The notes under the pieces were generated by a model, which made no database searches, was not told the origin of the DNA, and was given only the letters and a program-made list of their open reading frames with translations. Made by a program: the position numbers and the translations under genes. Positions 33,318 to 42,893 of a stretch of 64,000 nt of DNA are shown here, piece after piece. Source of the DNA: Pseudomonas sp. LBUM920 (lineage in GTDB: Bacteria; Pseudomonadota; Gammaproteobacteria; Pseudomonadales; Pseudomonadaceae); assembly GCF_003852315.1 (NCBI RefSeq), contig NZ_CP027762.1:1841501-1905500 (forward strand), written 5' to 3'. How positions within the stretch are numbered: position 1 is the first letter of the stretch; each line of letters begins with the position of its first letter.

Positions 33318-35012
33318 ATGCACAGTTATGACTATTGGCTGATCATCGCCTTCTTTGCCGTGGTGCTGGTGCCGGCACCGTTCCTGGGAAGGTTCTATTA
33401 CAAGGTGATGGAAGGCCAGCGCACCTGGCTCACGCCGGTGCTCGGCCCGGTTGAGCGCGCGTGTTATCGCCTGTCCGGCGTGGACGAGCATCAGGAACAG
33501 AGCTGGCAGAAGTACACACTGGCGCTGTTAGCGTTCAATCTGGCCGGTTTCGTGTTGCTGTTCGCTGTGCTGTTGTTCCAGGAATATCTGCCACTGAACC
33601 CGCAGAAATTGCCGGGTCAGGAATGGACGCTGGCCTTCAACACCGCGGTCAGTTTCATGACCAACACCAACTGGCAGAACTACAGCGGTGAAGCCTCCCT
33701 GAGCTACCTCAGCCAGATGATCGGCCTCACCGTGCAGAACTTCGTCAGCGCCGCCACTGGCCTGGCTGTGCTGGTCGCGCTGTGCCGTGGGATCGGGCGC
33801 AAATCCACCAAGACCCTGGGTAACTTCTGGGTCGACATGACCCGCGCTACCCTCTACGGCCTGTTGCCATTGTGCCTGGTGTTCGCGCTGTTCCTGGTGT
33901 GGCAGGGCGTGCCGCAAACCTTCGCGCACTACGTGAACGCCGTGACGATGCAGGGCGTGGACCAAGTGATCCCACTCGGCCCGGCGGCCAGCCAGATTGC
34001 GATCAAGCAACTGGGCACCAACGGCGGCGGGTTCTTCGGTGTCAACTCGGCGCATCCGTTTGAAGACCCGACGGCGTGGGCCAACCTGTTCGAGCTGTCG
34101 GCAATCATCCTGATCCCGGTGGCGTTGGTGTTCACCTTCGGTCACTACGTGAAGGACCTGCGTCAGAGCCGCGCGATTCTGGGCTGCATGCTGGCGCTGT
34201 TCCTGATCGGCGGCGCGACGTCGATGTGGGCCGAATACCAGCCCAACCCGACTCTGAACAACCCAGCGGTTGAACAAACCGCACCGCTGGAAGGCAAAGA
34301 GGCGCGCTTCGGCACCACCGGCACAGTGTTGTGGTCGGTGGCCACCACGGCGGCGTCCAACGGTTCGGTCAATGGCATGCAAGACAGCCTCAACCCGCTG
34401 ACCGGCATGGTGGCACTGGTCAACATGATGGTCGGCGAAGTGATCTTCGGCGGCGTCGGCGCCGGTATGTACGGCATGTTGCTCAACGTGTTGATCGCGG
34501 TGTTCCTCGCCGGCTTGATGATCGGCCGCACCCCGGAATACCTCGGCAAGAAGCTGCAGGCCAAGGAAGTGCAATTGCTGGTCGTGACCTTGCTGGTGAT
34601 GCCAATCGGCACGCTGGTGCTGGGCGCCATCGCTGCCAGCCTGCCAGGTCCGGCGGGTGCCATCAGCAACCCCGGCCCGCACGGTTTCAGTCAGTTGCTG
34701 TATGCCTACACCTCGGCCAGTGCCAACAACGGTTCGGCGTTCGGCGGTTTCAGTGCCAACACCGCGTTCCACAACCTGATGTTGAGCCTGTCGATGTTGC
34801 TGGGGCGTTTCGGATACATCCTCCCGGTACTGGCCCTGGCCGGCAGCCTGGCGATGAAAAAGACCGCTCCGATTGGCCAGAACAGCTTCCCTACGCATGG
34901 CCCGCTGTTCGTGACCCTGTTGACCGTGACCATTTTGCTGGTGGGCGGCCTGACTTTCCTGCCGACACTGGCACTGGGCCCAATCGCTGAACATCTGAGC
35001 ATGGGCTTCTGA
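33318..35012 (+). CDS. kdpA: K+-transporting ATPase subunit KdpA
   Basis: The 564-residue potassium-selective channel-like subunit of the high-affinity KdpFABC pump, with about ten membrane helices. Selectivity-loop signatures are visible as NTAVSFMTNTNWQNYSGE (about residue 105), LGTNGGGFFGVNSAHPFEDP (about 230), SVNGMQDSLNPLTG (about 345) and TSASANNGSAFGGF (about 465). Ribosome-binding site GGAGCAGG. Expression is expected at low potassium through KdpDE encoded downstream. Confidence 0.97.
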   Translation: MHSYDYWLIIAFFAVVLVPAPFLGRFYYKVMEGQRTWLTPVLGPVERACYRLSGVDEHQEQSWQKYTLALLAFNLAGFVLLFAVLLFQEYLPLNPQKLPGQEWTLAFNTAVSFMTNTNWQNYSGEASLSYLSQMIGLTVQNFVSAATGLAVLVALCRGIGRKSTKTLGNFWVDMTRATLYGLLPLCLVFALFLVWQGVPQTFAHYVNAVTMQGVDQVIPLGPAASQIAIKQLGTNGGGFFGVNSAHPFEDPTAWANLFELSAIILIPVALVFTFGHYVKDLRQSRAILGCMLALFLIGGATSMWAEYQPNPTLNNPAVEQTAPLEGKEARFGTTGTVLWSVATTAASNGSVNGMQDSLNPLTGMVALVNMMVGEVIFGGVGAGMYGMLLNVLIAVFLAGLMIGRTPEYLGKKLQAKEVQLLVVTLLVMPIGTLVLGAIAASLPGPAGAISNPGPHGFSQLLYAYTSASANNGSAFGGFSANTAFHNLMLSLSMLLGRFGYILPVLALAGSLAMKKTAPIGQNSFPTHGPLFVTLLTVTILLVGGLTFLPTLALGPIAEHLSMGF

Positions 35013-35023
35013 GGGATATGAAA

Positions 35024-37081
35024 ATGAATATGCCTGCAAAAAATGCGGCCCCGGTGCACACCCAGGAGCCCGCCAAAACCGCCATCTCTGCCTTGTGGCG
35101 CCCGGCGCTGGGCCAGGCGTTCGTCAAGCTGGACCCGCGCCAGCTGCAACGTTCGCCGGTGATGCTGGTGGTCGAACTGACCGCCATCCTCACCACCGTG
35201 TTGTGCTTCGTGCCCGACACCGCCGTGCCGACGTTTGTCGCCGTGCAGATCGCCGTGTGGTTGTGGTTCACCGTGCTGTTCGCCAACTTCGCCGAAGCCT
35301 TGGCCGAAGGTCGCGGCAAGGCTCGCGCCGACAGCCTCAAGGCTGGCAGTGAAGGCCTCAGCGCACGTCGCAAGGAGGCCGACGGCAGCTTCAAGGTCGT
35401 GCCGGCCACCAGCTTGCGCAAAGGCGACGTCGTACGCGTCGCCGCCGGAGAAATGATCCCCGGTGACGGTGAGGTCATCGAAGGCATTGCGGCGGTCAAC
35501 GAGGCGGCGATCACCGGCGAGTCCGCGCCAGTGATCCGCGAGTCCGGCGGCGACCGTTCGGCTGTCACCGGCAACACGCGGCTGGTGTCGGACTGGTTGC
35601 TGATCCGCATCACCGTCAACCCGGGCGAGTCCACGCTGGACCGCATGATCGCCCTGGTGGAAGGCGCCAAACGCCAGAAAACCCCCAACGAAGTCGCGCT
35701 GGATATCCTGCTGATCGGCCTGACCCTGATCTTCCTGCTGGTGGTGGTCACCCTGCAGCCGTTCGCGCACTTCGCCAATGGCAGCTTGCCGCTGGTGTTC
35801 CTGGTCGCACTGTTGGTCACGCTGATTCCTACGACCATCGGCGGCCTGTTGTCGGCCATCGGTATCGCCGGCATGGACCGTCTGGTGCGCCTCAATGTGA
35901 TCGCCAAATCCGGGCGCGCGGTGGAAGCGGCGGGTGACGTGCATGTGTTGCTGCTGGATAAAACCGGCACCATCACCTTTGGCAACCGTCGCTGCGCGGC
36001 AGTGATCGCCGCGCCTGGCGTCAGTGGTCGGGATTTGGCCGAGGGTGCGCTGCTGGCATCACTGGCGGACGACACCGCAGAGGGCAAATCCATCGTCGAA
36101 TACCTGCGCGCCTTGCACCCGCAGGCTGAGCCGACCCTGGACCAACTGACCTCGGTGCCCTTCAGTGCTGAAACGCGTTTGTCCGGTGTCGATTACGAAG
36201 GCCGTGTGTTCCGCAAGGGCGCGGTGGATTCGCTGCTGGCGTTTATCGGCCAGCAACGTCGCGACCTGCAACCGGCACTCTCGCGGGAAATCGACAAGAT
36301 CGCCCAAAGCGGCGGCACACCTTTGCTGGTGTGCGCCGACGGCAAATTGCTCGGTGCGATCCACCTCAAGGACGTGGTCAAGCCTGGCATCCGCGAACGG
36401 TTTGCCGAGCTGCGCAAACTGGGGATTCGCACCGTGATGGTGACGGGCGATAACCCGCTGACCGCTGCGGCGATTGCTGCCGAAGCCGGCGTGGACGATG
36501 TGCTGGCCGAAGCCACGCCAGAGAAAAAACTCGCGCGTATTCGCCACGAACAGAACGACGGTCGTCTGGTTGCCATGTGTGGTGACGGCGCCAACGACGC
36601 CCCGGCACTGGCCCAGGCCGACGTCGGCATGGCGATGAACGACGGTACCCAGGCGGCGCGCGAGGCGGCCAACATGGTCGACCTCGACAGCGACCCGACC
36701 AAGCTGCTGGACGTGGTGCAGATCGGCAAGGAACTGCTGGTGACACGCGGCGCGCTGACCACGTTTTCCATCGCCAACGACGTGGCCAAGTACTTTGCGA
36801 TCCTGCCGGCACTGTTCGCCTCGATCTACCCGCAATTGGGCGTGCTCAACGTGATGCATTTGCAGAGCCCGCAGAGCGCGATTCTCTCGGCCATTGTGTT
36901 TAACGCGCTGATCATTGTGGTGCTGATCCCGCTGGCGCTGCGCGGTGTGCGCGTGCAGGCGGCGAGTGCGGCGGCGTTGCTGCGTCGCAACCTGCTGATC
37001 TATGGGCTGGGCGGGATTGTGGTGCCGTTCGTGGGCATCAAGGCAATCGACATGCTGCTGACCGCGCTGCACCTGGTTTGA
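35024..37081 (+). CDS. kdpB: K+-transporting ATPase ATP-binding subunit KdpB
   Basis: The 685-residue P-type ATPase subunit. The phosphorylated Asp lies in LLLDKTGTITFGNR (about residue 307), with TGES at about 162, the hinge GDGANDAPALAQADVG near 523 and the VMVTGDNPLTA stretch near 470. I take the ATG at 35024, eight bases after GAGGG; an ATG at 35018 is only two bases from that signal. It follows kdpA directly and precedes kdpC. Confidence 0.97.
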   Translation: MNMPAKNAAPVHTQEPAKTAISALWRPALGQAFVKLDPRQLQRSPVMLVVELTAILTTVLCFVPDTAVPTFVAVQIAVWLWFTVLFANFAEALAEGRGKARADSLKAGSEGLSARRKEADGSFKVVPATSLRKGDVVRVAAGEMIPGDGEVIEGIAAVNEAAITGESAPVIRESGGDRSAVTGNTRLVSDWLLIRITVNPGESTLDRMIALVEGAKRQKTPNEVALDILLIGLTLIFLLVVVTLQPFAHFANGSLPLVFLVALLVTLIPTTIGGLLSAIGIAGMDRLVRLNVIAKSGRAVEAAGDVHVLLLDKTGTITFGNRRCAAVIAAPGVSGRDLAEGALLASLADDTAEGKSIVEYLRALHPQAEPTLDQLTSVPFSAETRLSGVDYEGRVFRKGAVDSLLAFIGQQRRDLQPALSREIDKIAQSGGTPLLVCADGKLLGAIHLKDVVKPGIRERFAELRKLGIRTVMVTGDNPLTAAAIAAEAGVDDVLAEATPEKKLARIRHEQNDGRLVAMCGDGANDAPALAQADVGMAMNDGTQAAREAANMVDLDSDPTKLLDVVQIGKELLVTRGALTTFSIANDVAKYFAILPALFASIYPQLGVLNVMHLQSPQSAILSAIVFNALIIVVLIPLALRGVRVQAASAAALLRRNLLIYGLGGIVVPFVGIKAIDMLLTALHLV

Positions 37082-37145
37082 CCCGATTCCTGTGGGCGCC
37101 ACGTCGGCGCCCCCAGGCTGCAATGACTCACGTGAGGAATCTGAA

Positions 37146-37691
37146 ATGTCCACCATGATCCGCCCGGCCTTGAGCCTGCTGGTACTCATGACCCTGATCA
37201 CCGGCGTCGCCTACCCATTGGTGGTGACCGGTGTCGCGCAAGTCGCTTTTCCTGACCAGGCCAACGGCAGCCTGGTGCGCGATGCCGACGGCAAAGTGCG
37301 CGGTTCCAGCCTGATCGCCCAGGATTTTACCGGTGATCAGTGGTTCCATCCGCGCCCGTCGGCCGGCGCATTTGCGACGGTTTCCAGCAGCGCGAGTAAC
37401 CTGGGCCCAAGCAACCCGGCGTTGGCCACGCGGGTTTTCGATGATGCCAATAAACAACTAGTGCCAGGCCAGGGGCCGGTGCCGTTGGCATCGCTGACTA
37501 CCTCTGGCAGCGGTCTTGATCCACACTTGCCTCCACCGGCGATTGCCTATCAACTGGCGCGGGTGGCAGCCGCACGAAATGTGCCGGTGGCAACCCTGCA
37601 GCGCTTGCTGGATGAGCACATCGAAAGCCCGTTGGTGGGGCCGCCGGTGGTGAATGTGTTGGCGCTGAACATGGCGCTGGAAAAGTTGTAA
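37146..37691 (+). CDS. kdpC: K+-transporting ATPase subunit KdpC
   Basis: A 181-residue subunit with one amino-terminal membrane helix (PALSLLVLMTLITGVAYPLV) and a periplasmic domain containing GSSLIAQDF, FHPRPSAG, SNLGPSNPAL and DPHLPPPAIAYQLARVA, all standard KdpC motifs. GTGAGGAAT precedes the ATG at 37146. The 64-base gap after kdpB contains no terminator. A REP pair follows the gene, separating it from kdpD. Confidence 0.96.
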   Translation: MSTMIRPALSLLVLMTLITGVAYPLVVTGVAQVAFPDQANGSLVRDADGKVRGSSLIAQDFTGDQWFHPRPSAGAFATVSSSASNLGPSNPALATRVFDDANKQLVPGQGPVPLASLTTSGSGLDPHLPPPAIAYQLARVAAARNVPVATLQRLLDEHIESPLVGPPVVNVLALNMALEKL

Positions 37692-37699
37692 GTAGTGGT

Positions 37700-37777
37700 G
37701 CCGCCATCGCGGGCCAGTCCGGCTCCCACAGGGGAATACACTCCAACTGTGGCAGCGGGCTTGCCCGCGATGGCGGC
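37700..37777. repeat. REP pair (REPIN) between kdpC and kdpD
   Basis: Inverted arms GCCGCCATCGCGGGCCAGTC... and ...GCGGGCTTGCCCGCGATGGCGGC enclose about 20 bases. The left arm has CCAG where the other copies have CAAG. It sits inside the kdp gene row and may reduce or stabilise transcript on either side, so kdpDE could be expressed at a level different from kdpFABC. Confidence 0.87.
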
Positions 37778-37817
37778 CTGAAGGACTCCAGATAAACACC
37801 TGAAGGAACCGCAAAGC

Positions 37818-40469
37818 ATGAGCGACTCCGGCCGCGCCGACGCCCTCTTAGCCGATCTGCCCCGGGACGGCCGTGGCCGGCTCAAAGTCTTTCTCGGCGC
37901 TGCGCCGGGCGTGGGCAAGACCTACGCCATGCTCCAGGCCGCCCACACCCAGCTGCGCCAGGGCGTGCGGCTGATCGCCGGGGTGGTCGAAACCCACGGC
38001 CGCGCCGAGACCGAGGCCTTGCTCAGCGGCTTGCCGCAGCAACCGTTGGTGCGGACCGAATACCGCGGCGTGATGCTCGAAGAAATGGACCTGGATGGCC
38101 TGCTCGCCGCCAAGCCCAAGCTGGTGCTGGTCGACGAACTGGCCCACAGCAACGCCCCCGGCAGCCGGCATGAAAAACGCTGGCAGGACATTCAGGAACT
38201 GCTCGCCGCCGGCATCAACGTGTTCACCACGGTCAACGTCCAGCACCTGGAAAGCCTCAACGACCAAGTGCGCGGGATCACCGGCGTGCAAGTGCGCGAA
38301 ACCCTGCCGGACTGGGTGCTGCAAGAGGCAGACGAGTTGCTGCTGATCGACCTGCCATCGCGCGAGCTGCTGGAGCGTCTGCGCGACGGCAAGGTGTACG
38401 TGCCGGAGCAGGCCCGTGCGGCCATCGACGCGTTTTTTACCCAGACCAACCTGATGGCCCTGCGCGAGCTGGCGATGCAGACCGCCGCCGCCCACGTCGA
38501 TGACGACTTGGCCCAAGGCTATCGGCAACTGGGCCAGGCTGCGCCGGCGGTGCGCGGCCGCTTGCTGGTGGGCGTGGATGGCGATGCGCAGGCCGAACGC
38601 CTGGTGCGTCACGCCAGCCGCGTCGCTCAACGCCGACATTTGCCCTGGAGCCTGGTGCATATCGACAACGGCCGCGCGCGCGATGAGCAAGCGCGCCTGC
38701 GCCTGCAAAACGCCCAGCAACTGGCCGAGCGCCTCGGCGGCGAAGTGGTGTTGTTGCGCGCGGGCGAGGTGGCGAAGACGCTGATCCAGCATGCCGCCGA
38801 ACGCCGCGCGAGCCTGCTGCTGGTCGGGCAGTCGCGCATGCGTTGGCGGCGTCGGTTGTTCGGCGGTGGGTTGGCGGCGCGCTTGCTGCGTAATGCGCGC
38901 GGTCTGGAAATCAACGTGCTCGACAGCGACGACATGCCCGCACCGCCGCGACTGCCGGATGTGCGCGGGTTGGTATGGTTCGACTATGGCCTGGCAGTCG
39001 TTGCGACGATTGTGGCGGCGGCGTTGGCCTGGGCGGTGGCCAGCGTGTTGCCGCTGCCGAACATCTCGCTGGTGTTTCTCGCGGCGGTATTGCTGGTGGG
39101 CGTGCGCAGCAGCCTGGGGCCGTCGCTGGTGTGTGCGGCGCTGTCGTTTCTGACCTACGATTTTCTGTTTATTCCGCCGAATTTCTCCTTCGCCATCCAG
39201 CGCGAGGAGGACGTGTTGACCCTGCTGTTCTTTCTGCTGATGGCGGCGTTGACCGGCAACCTGGCCGCACGTCAGCGTCGGCAGTTGCAGGCCTTGCGCG
39301 ATACTCAGGAAGAGACCAGCGAATTGCTCGACCTGTCACGCAAACTCACCGCCGCCACCGATCGCCAGGCGGTGATCAGTGCGGCGGCCCATCATCTGGA
39401 AGGCTGGAGCGATCTGGAGCTTTGCCTGGTCAACCGGGACGCGCATGGCGACTGGCAGGTCGAGACCGGTTCCGCGCTGAACCTCACCGAATCCGAACGC
39501 GCCGCCGCCGATTGGGCCTGGCAGCACGATCAACCGGCCGGCATGGGCACCGGCACGTTGCCGTTCGGGCGCTGGTGGTGGTGGCCGCTGTCGGGCGAGG
39601 AGGGGCCGCTGGGGTTGCTTGGCGTGAGCCCCAAACCGGGCCTGGAGCTGAGCGGGCAGCGTCGTCGCCTGCTCACCGCATTGAGCCAGCCGCTGGCCCA
39701 GGCGTTGGCGCGGGCGCAACTGGCGCAGGAGCTGGAATCGGCGCGTCTGCACGGCGAAACCGAACAACTGCGCAGCGCCTTGCTGGCCTCTGTATCCCAC
39801 GACCTGCGTACGCCGTTGACGTCGATGCGCGGCAGCATCGACAGCCTGTTGGCGCTCGGCGAGGCGATTCCTCTGGAGGATCGCCGTGAATTGCTTGAGG
39901 GCACCCGCGATGAAGCCGAGCGCCTGGACCGCTATATCCAGAATTTGCTGGACATGACGCGCCTGGGCCACGGTGCGCTGAAACTGGCGCGTGATTGGGT
40001 TTCGCCCGGCGATATCGTCGGCAGCGCCCTTGGCCGTTTGCGCGCGGTGCTGGCGCCGCTGCAGGTCAAGACTGACGTGCCGGCCGAGCTGCCGTTGCTG
40101 TATGTGCACGCCGCCTTGATCGAACAGGCGCTGGTCAACGTGCTGGAAAACGCCGCACGTTTCTCACCCGCCCAAGGCCGTTTGGAGGTGAGCGCGGGCG
40201 TGGCGGATGACCAATTGTTTTTTGCGGTAGCCGATGAAGGGCCGGGGATTCCCGAAGACGAGCGCGCGAAGATTTTCGATATGTTCTACACCGCCGCCCG
40301 CGGTGATCGCGGCGGGCAGGGCACGGGCCTGGGCCTGGCGATTTGCCAGGGCATGGTCGGCGCACACGGTGGGCGTATCAGCGTCGCCGAGGGCATTGAA
40401 GGGCGGGGCACGTGCATCACCTTGTTCCTGCCGTTGCCGACTCAGCCTGGCCTGGAACGCGAGGCTTGA
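37818..40469 (+). CDS. kdpD: Sensor histidine kinase KdpD
   Basis: An 883-residue membrane sensor. In order: KdpD domain with Walker A GAAPGVGKTYAML (about residue 28) and LVDELAHSNAPGSRH; a universal-stress-like domain (about 245-370); four membrane helices of the DUF4118 region (about 390-500); a GAF-like region; the phospho-accepting His in SVSHDLRTPLTSMRG (about 659); and the ATPase domain with NVLENAARFSPA, DEGPGIP and GQGTGLGLAI. It controls kdpFABC with KdpE in response to potassium and ionic conditions. AAGGA precedes the start. Confidence 0.96.
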   Translation: MSDSGRADALLADLPRDGRGRLKVFLGAAPGVGKTYAMLQAAHTQLRQGVRLIAGVVETHGRAETEALLSGLPQQPLVRTEYRGVMLEEMDLDGLLAAKPKLVLVDELAHSNAPGSRHEKRWQDIQELLAAGINVFTTVNVQHLESLNDQVRGITGVQVRETLPDWVLQEADELLLIDLPSRELLERLRDGKVYVPEQARAAIDAFFTQTNLMALRELAMQTAAAHVDDDLAQGYRQLGQAAPAVRGRLLVGVDGDAQAERLVRHASRVAQRRHLPWSLVHIDNGRARDEQARLRLQNAQQLAERLGGEVVLLRAGEVAKTLIQHAAERRASLLLVGQSRMRWRRRLFGGGLAARLLRNARGLEINVLDSDDMPAPPRLPDVRGLVWFDYGLAVVATIVAAALAWAVASVLPLPNISLVFLAAVLLVGVRSSLGPSLVCAALSFLTYDFLFIPPNFSFAIQREEDVLTLLFFLLMAALTGNLAARQRRQLQALRDTQEETSELLDLSRKLTAATDRQAVISAAAHHLEGWSDLELCLVNRDAHGDWQVETGSALNLTESERAAADWAWQHDQPAGMGTGTLPFGRWWWWPLSGEEGPLGLLGVSPKPGLELSGQRRRLLTALSQPLAQALARAQLAQELESARLHGETEQLRSALLASVSHDLRTPLTSMRGSIDSLLALGEAIPLEDRRELLEGTRDEAERLDRYIQNLLDMTRLGHGALKLARDWVSPGDIVGSALGRLRAVLAPLQVKTDVPAELPLLYVHAALIEQALVNVLENAARFSPAQGRLEVSAGVADDQLFFAVADEGPGIPEDERAKIFDMFYTAARGDRGGQGTGLGLAICQGMVGAHGGRISVAEGIEGRGTCITLFLPLPTQPGLEREA

Positions 40470-40506
40470 GCTACCCTCTTTTTTTCACGGATTTTGATTG
40501 GACACC

Positions 40507-41196
40507 ATGAGCCAGACCGCGACGATTTTAGTCATTGATGACGAACCGCAGATTCGCAAATTCCTGCGCATCAGCCTGGCCTCCCAGGGCTACAAGGTGA
40601 TCGAGGCCGGCACCGGTAACGAGGGCCTGGCCCAAGCGGCGTTGAGCAAACCGGATTTGCTGGTGCTCGACCTCGGCCTGCCTGACATGGACGGCCAACA
40701 AGTGCTGCGCGAGTTTCGCGAGTGGTCGACGGTGCCGGTGCTGGTGCTGTCGGTGCGCGCCAGTGAAGTGCAGAAGGTTGAAGCGCTGGATGGCGGCGCG
40801 AATGATTACGTGACCAAGCCTTTTGGTATCCAGGAGTTTCTCGCCCGCGTTCGCGCGCTGCTGCGCCAGGCACCGGCGGGGGAGGCTCAGGAAGCGGCCT
40901 TGAGTTTTGGCCCGCTGACGGTGGACCTGGCCTATCGCCGCGTGCTGCTGGACGGCGCCGAAGTGGCGCTGACCCGCAAGGAGTACGCGGTGCTGGCGCA
41001 ACTGGCGCGGCATCCGGGGCGGGTAATCACCCAGCAACAATTGCTCAAGGATATCTGGGGGCCGACCCACACTGAAGACAGTCACTACCTGCGCATTGTG
41101 GTAGGGCATTTGCGCCAGAAGTTGGCGGATGACCCTACTCAGCCGAGGTTTATTGTGACTGAGGCGGGGGTTGGGTATCGGTTGTTGAATGCCTGA
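40507..41196 (+). CDS. kdpE: Response regulator KdpE
   Basis: A 229-residue OmpR-family regulator. The receiver domain has the acidic pair in VIDDEPQIRK, phosphorylated Asp in LLVLDLGLPDMDG (near residue 52) and Lys in YVTKPFG; the winged-helix domain ends with EAGVGYRLLNA. I take the ATG at 40507 (MSQTATILVIDDE), three codons into the open frame. It lies 37 bases after kdpD and completes the two-component pair. Confidence 0.96.
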   Translation: MSQTATILVIDDEPQIRKFLRISLASQGYKVIEAGTGNEGLAQAALSKPDLLVLDLGLPDMDGQQVLREFREWSTVPVLVLSVRASEVQKVEALDGGANDYVTKPFGIQEFLARVRALLRQAPAGEAQEAALSFGPLTVDLAYRRVLLDGAEVALTRKEYAVLAQLARHPGRVITQQQLLKDIWGPTHTEDSHYLRIVVGHLRQKLADDPTQPRFIVTEAGVGYRLLNA

Positions 41197-41217
41197 GTTT
41201 CGCGGCGTCCGCGCAGG

Positions 41218-41299
41218 CCTCATCGCAGGCAAGCCAGCTCCCACCATTGAATGTGTTCACAGATCACAATGTGGGAGCGGGCTTGCCCGCGATAGGGCC
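41218..41299. repeat. REP pair (REPIN) after kdpE
   Basis: CCTCATCGCAGGCAAGCCAG + CTCCCAC and GTGGGAGC + GGGCTTGCCCGCGATAGG form imperfect inverted arms (the left arm has CAGGCAAGCCAG) about 25 bases apart, between kdpE and the convergent patatin gene. Confidence 0.85.
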
Positions 41300-41318
41300 A
41301 TCAGTCACAGCACACATT

Positions 41319-42356
41319 TCAACTCTGCTCACTCTCATATTTGTCCAGCGTATCCCTGGCAATCTCCCGCCCCAAAGCGATCAACTCCGGCGCCTTGTAG
41401 AACTCGAAAAACCGACACACACGCTTCGGCACGTTGATCAGCACGTCCGGCGGGTAACCGGCGATCTTGTACTGCGCCAGCGATGTCTGCATCACCTCGA
41501 AACTCTGGTTGATCAGGTCCAGCAGCGACGCCGGCCCGACGTTGTCGATGATGAACGAACCGGTTGCTGACTTTGGCGCCCCGGCCTTCTCCGGTGCAGC
41601 CGCAGGTTGCTGGGATTCGGGTTCGGCCGATTCCAGCCACGGGTTGATCTCCGCTGTCTGGGCGTGCAAAGCCTCCTGCTCAAGCTTCATCAACTGTTCG
41701 GCTTGTTTGCGGCGAAACGGCAGGTGTGAACCCAATGACTTGGCCAAGCTGTTGAAACGACTTTTGAACGCCGGCGGACGCTGGATCACGGGCAGTTGGT
41801 AATGTTTTTGATTGGTGGCGTTGAGGTTGACCGCGATGATCAAGTCGCAGTGGCTCGACACCACCGGCACGATCGGCAGCGGGTTGAGCAGACCGCCGTC
41901 CACCAGCATTCGGTTGCCCTGCATTACGGGCGTGAACAGGCTTGGAATCGCCGCGGAGGCGCGCATGGCCTGGTGCAGGCAACCTTCCTGAAACCAGATT
42001 TCCTGTTGGTTGGTCAGGTCGGTCGCTACGGCGGTGTAGGGAATGCGCAGTTCTTCGATATTGATCTCGCCGACAATCTTGCGGATCTGGCCGAAGACTT
42101 TTTCGCCACGAATCGCACCCAGGCGAAAGCTTACGTCGACCAGGCGCAGTACATCGAGGTAGTCGAGGCTTTCGATCCAGTTGCGGTACTCGTCAAGCTT
42201 GCCGGCCGCATAGATTCCACCCACCACGGCGCCCATGGAGCAGCCGGCGATACAGGCAATGTCGTAGCCGCGCCGTTCGATCTCCTCGATCACGCCGATA
42301 TGGGCATAACCGCGGGCTCCACCGGAGCCCAGCACCAAGGCAACACGCTTCTTCAT
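41319..42356 (-). CDS. Patatin-like phospholipase (RssA-like)
   Basis: A 345-residue serine acyl-hydrolase. The oxyanion glycine loop is ALVLGSGGARGYAHIG at residues 6-21, the nucleophile Ser is in GCSMGAV (G-x-S-x-G, near 42) and the catalytic Asp in VDGGLLNPLP (near 160). The carboxy third is low in family motifs and has an alanine/proline-rich linker. It lacks a signal peptide, so cytosolic or membrane-surface action is likely. Start at 42356 (MKKRVALVLG) fits the family; an upstream extension of 14 codons is not needed. It converges with kdpE. Confidence 0.88.
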   Translation of the reverse strand: MKKRVALVLGSGGARGYAHIGVIEEIERRGYDIACIAGCSMGAVVGGIYAAGKLDEYRNWIESLDYLDVLRLVDVSFRLGAIRGEKVFGQIRKIVGEINIEELRIPYTAVATDLTNQQEIWFQEGCLHQAMRASAAIPSLFTPVMQGNRMLVDGGLLNPLPIVPVVSSHCDLIIAVNLNATNQKHYQLPVIQRPPAFKSRFNSLAKSLGSHLPFRRKQAEQLMKLEQEALHAQTAEINPWLESAEPESQQPAAAPEKAGAPKSATGSFIIDNVGPASLLDLINQSFEVMQTSLAQYKIAGYPPDVLINVPKRVCRFFEFYKAPELIALGREIARDTLDKYESEQS

Positions 42357-42571
42357 GGTCCATGTCCTTCCCAAGGCAGGTGCCCACAATGCACCCATTG
42401 AGGGGCAAGCTTCAATCTTCGCCGGGGGCTGTAATATTTTTCCAGGATAAGCGCAGTGCTCGGGTATGCTCTGACGATGGGCGCTCTGATTTCAGGCTGC
42501 GGACAAGGCACTTTTCCTTGTAGGCAACGTCTACACCCTACGACTGTTTTTCTTTATTTGAGGTGTCATCG

Positions 42572-42850
42572 ATGAAAGCCTGGATGTGTGTGCCTGTGAT
42601 TGTGTTGGCCCTTGCCGGCTGTGCCGGGAAAACCGCATACCGCGACAGCTGTGGCACGCAACTGGATGCCGCGTGGCATGAGCTGGACCTGGCCAAGGCT
42701 GAAGGTTTTGCCGGCACCGTGAGCTACTCCAAGGCATTGTCCTTGTTGACTGGCGCCAAGACCCAGCAGCAATTCGAAGCGTTTGAAGGCTGCTCCAACA
42801 AGGCCGAAAAGGCGCGGTTCTATATTCGTGAGTCGCGCGCCGGACGTTAA
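42572..42850 (+). CDS. Small putative lipoprotein
   Basis: A 92-residue product with signal MKAWMCVPVIVLALAGCAG; the lipobox LAGC places the lipidated Cys near residue 17. The mature part is helical, with two more cysteines (DSCGTQL and EGCSNKA) and no domain I can name. TTTGAGGTG precedes the start. It stands alone, 44 bases before the CHAD gene. Similar small lipoproteins of unknown function are widespread in Pseudomonas. Confidence 0.75.
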   Translation: MKAWMCVPVIVLALAGCAGKTAYRDSCGTQLDAAWHELDLAKAEGFAGTVSYSKALSLLTGAKTQQQFEAFEGCSNKAEKARFYIRESRAGR

Positions 42851-42893
42851 GTCCTAGCGGCAACCAGGATATTCATCGTCAAGGGAGGAAGGC

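Noticed and set aside
33528..35944. Long leftward frames opposite kdpA and kdpB
   Set aside because: Antisense shadows in GC-rich genes.
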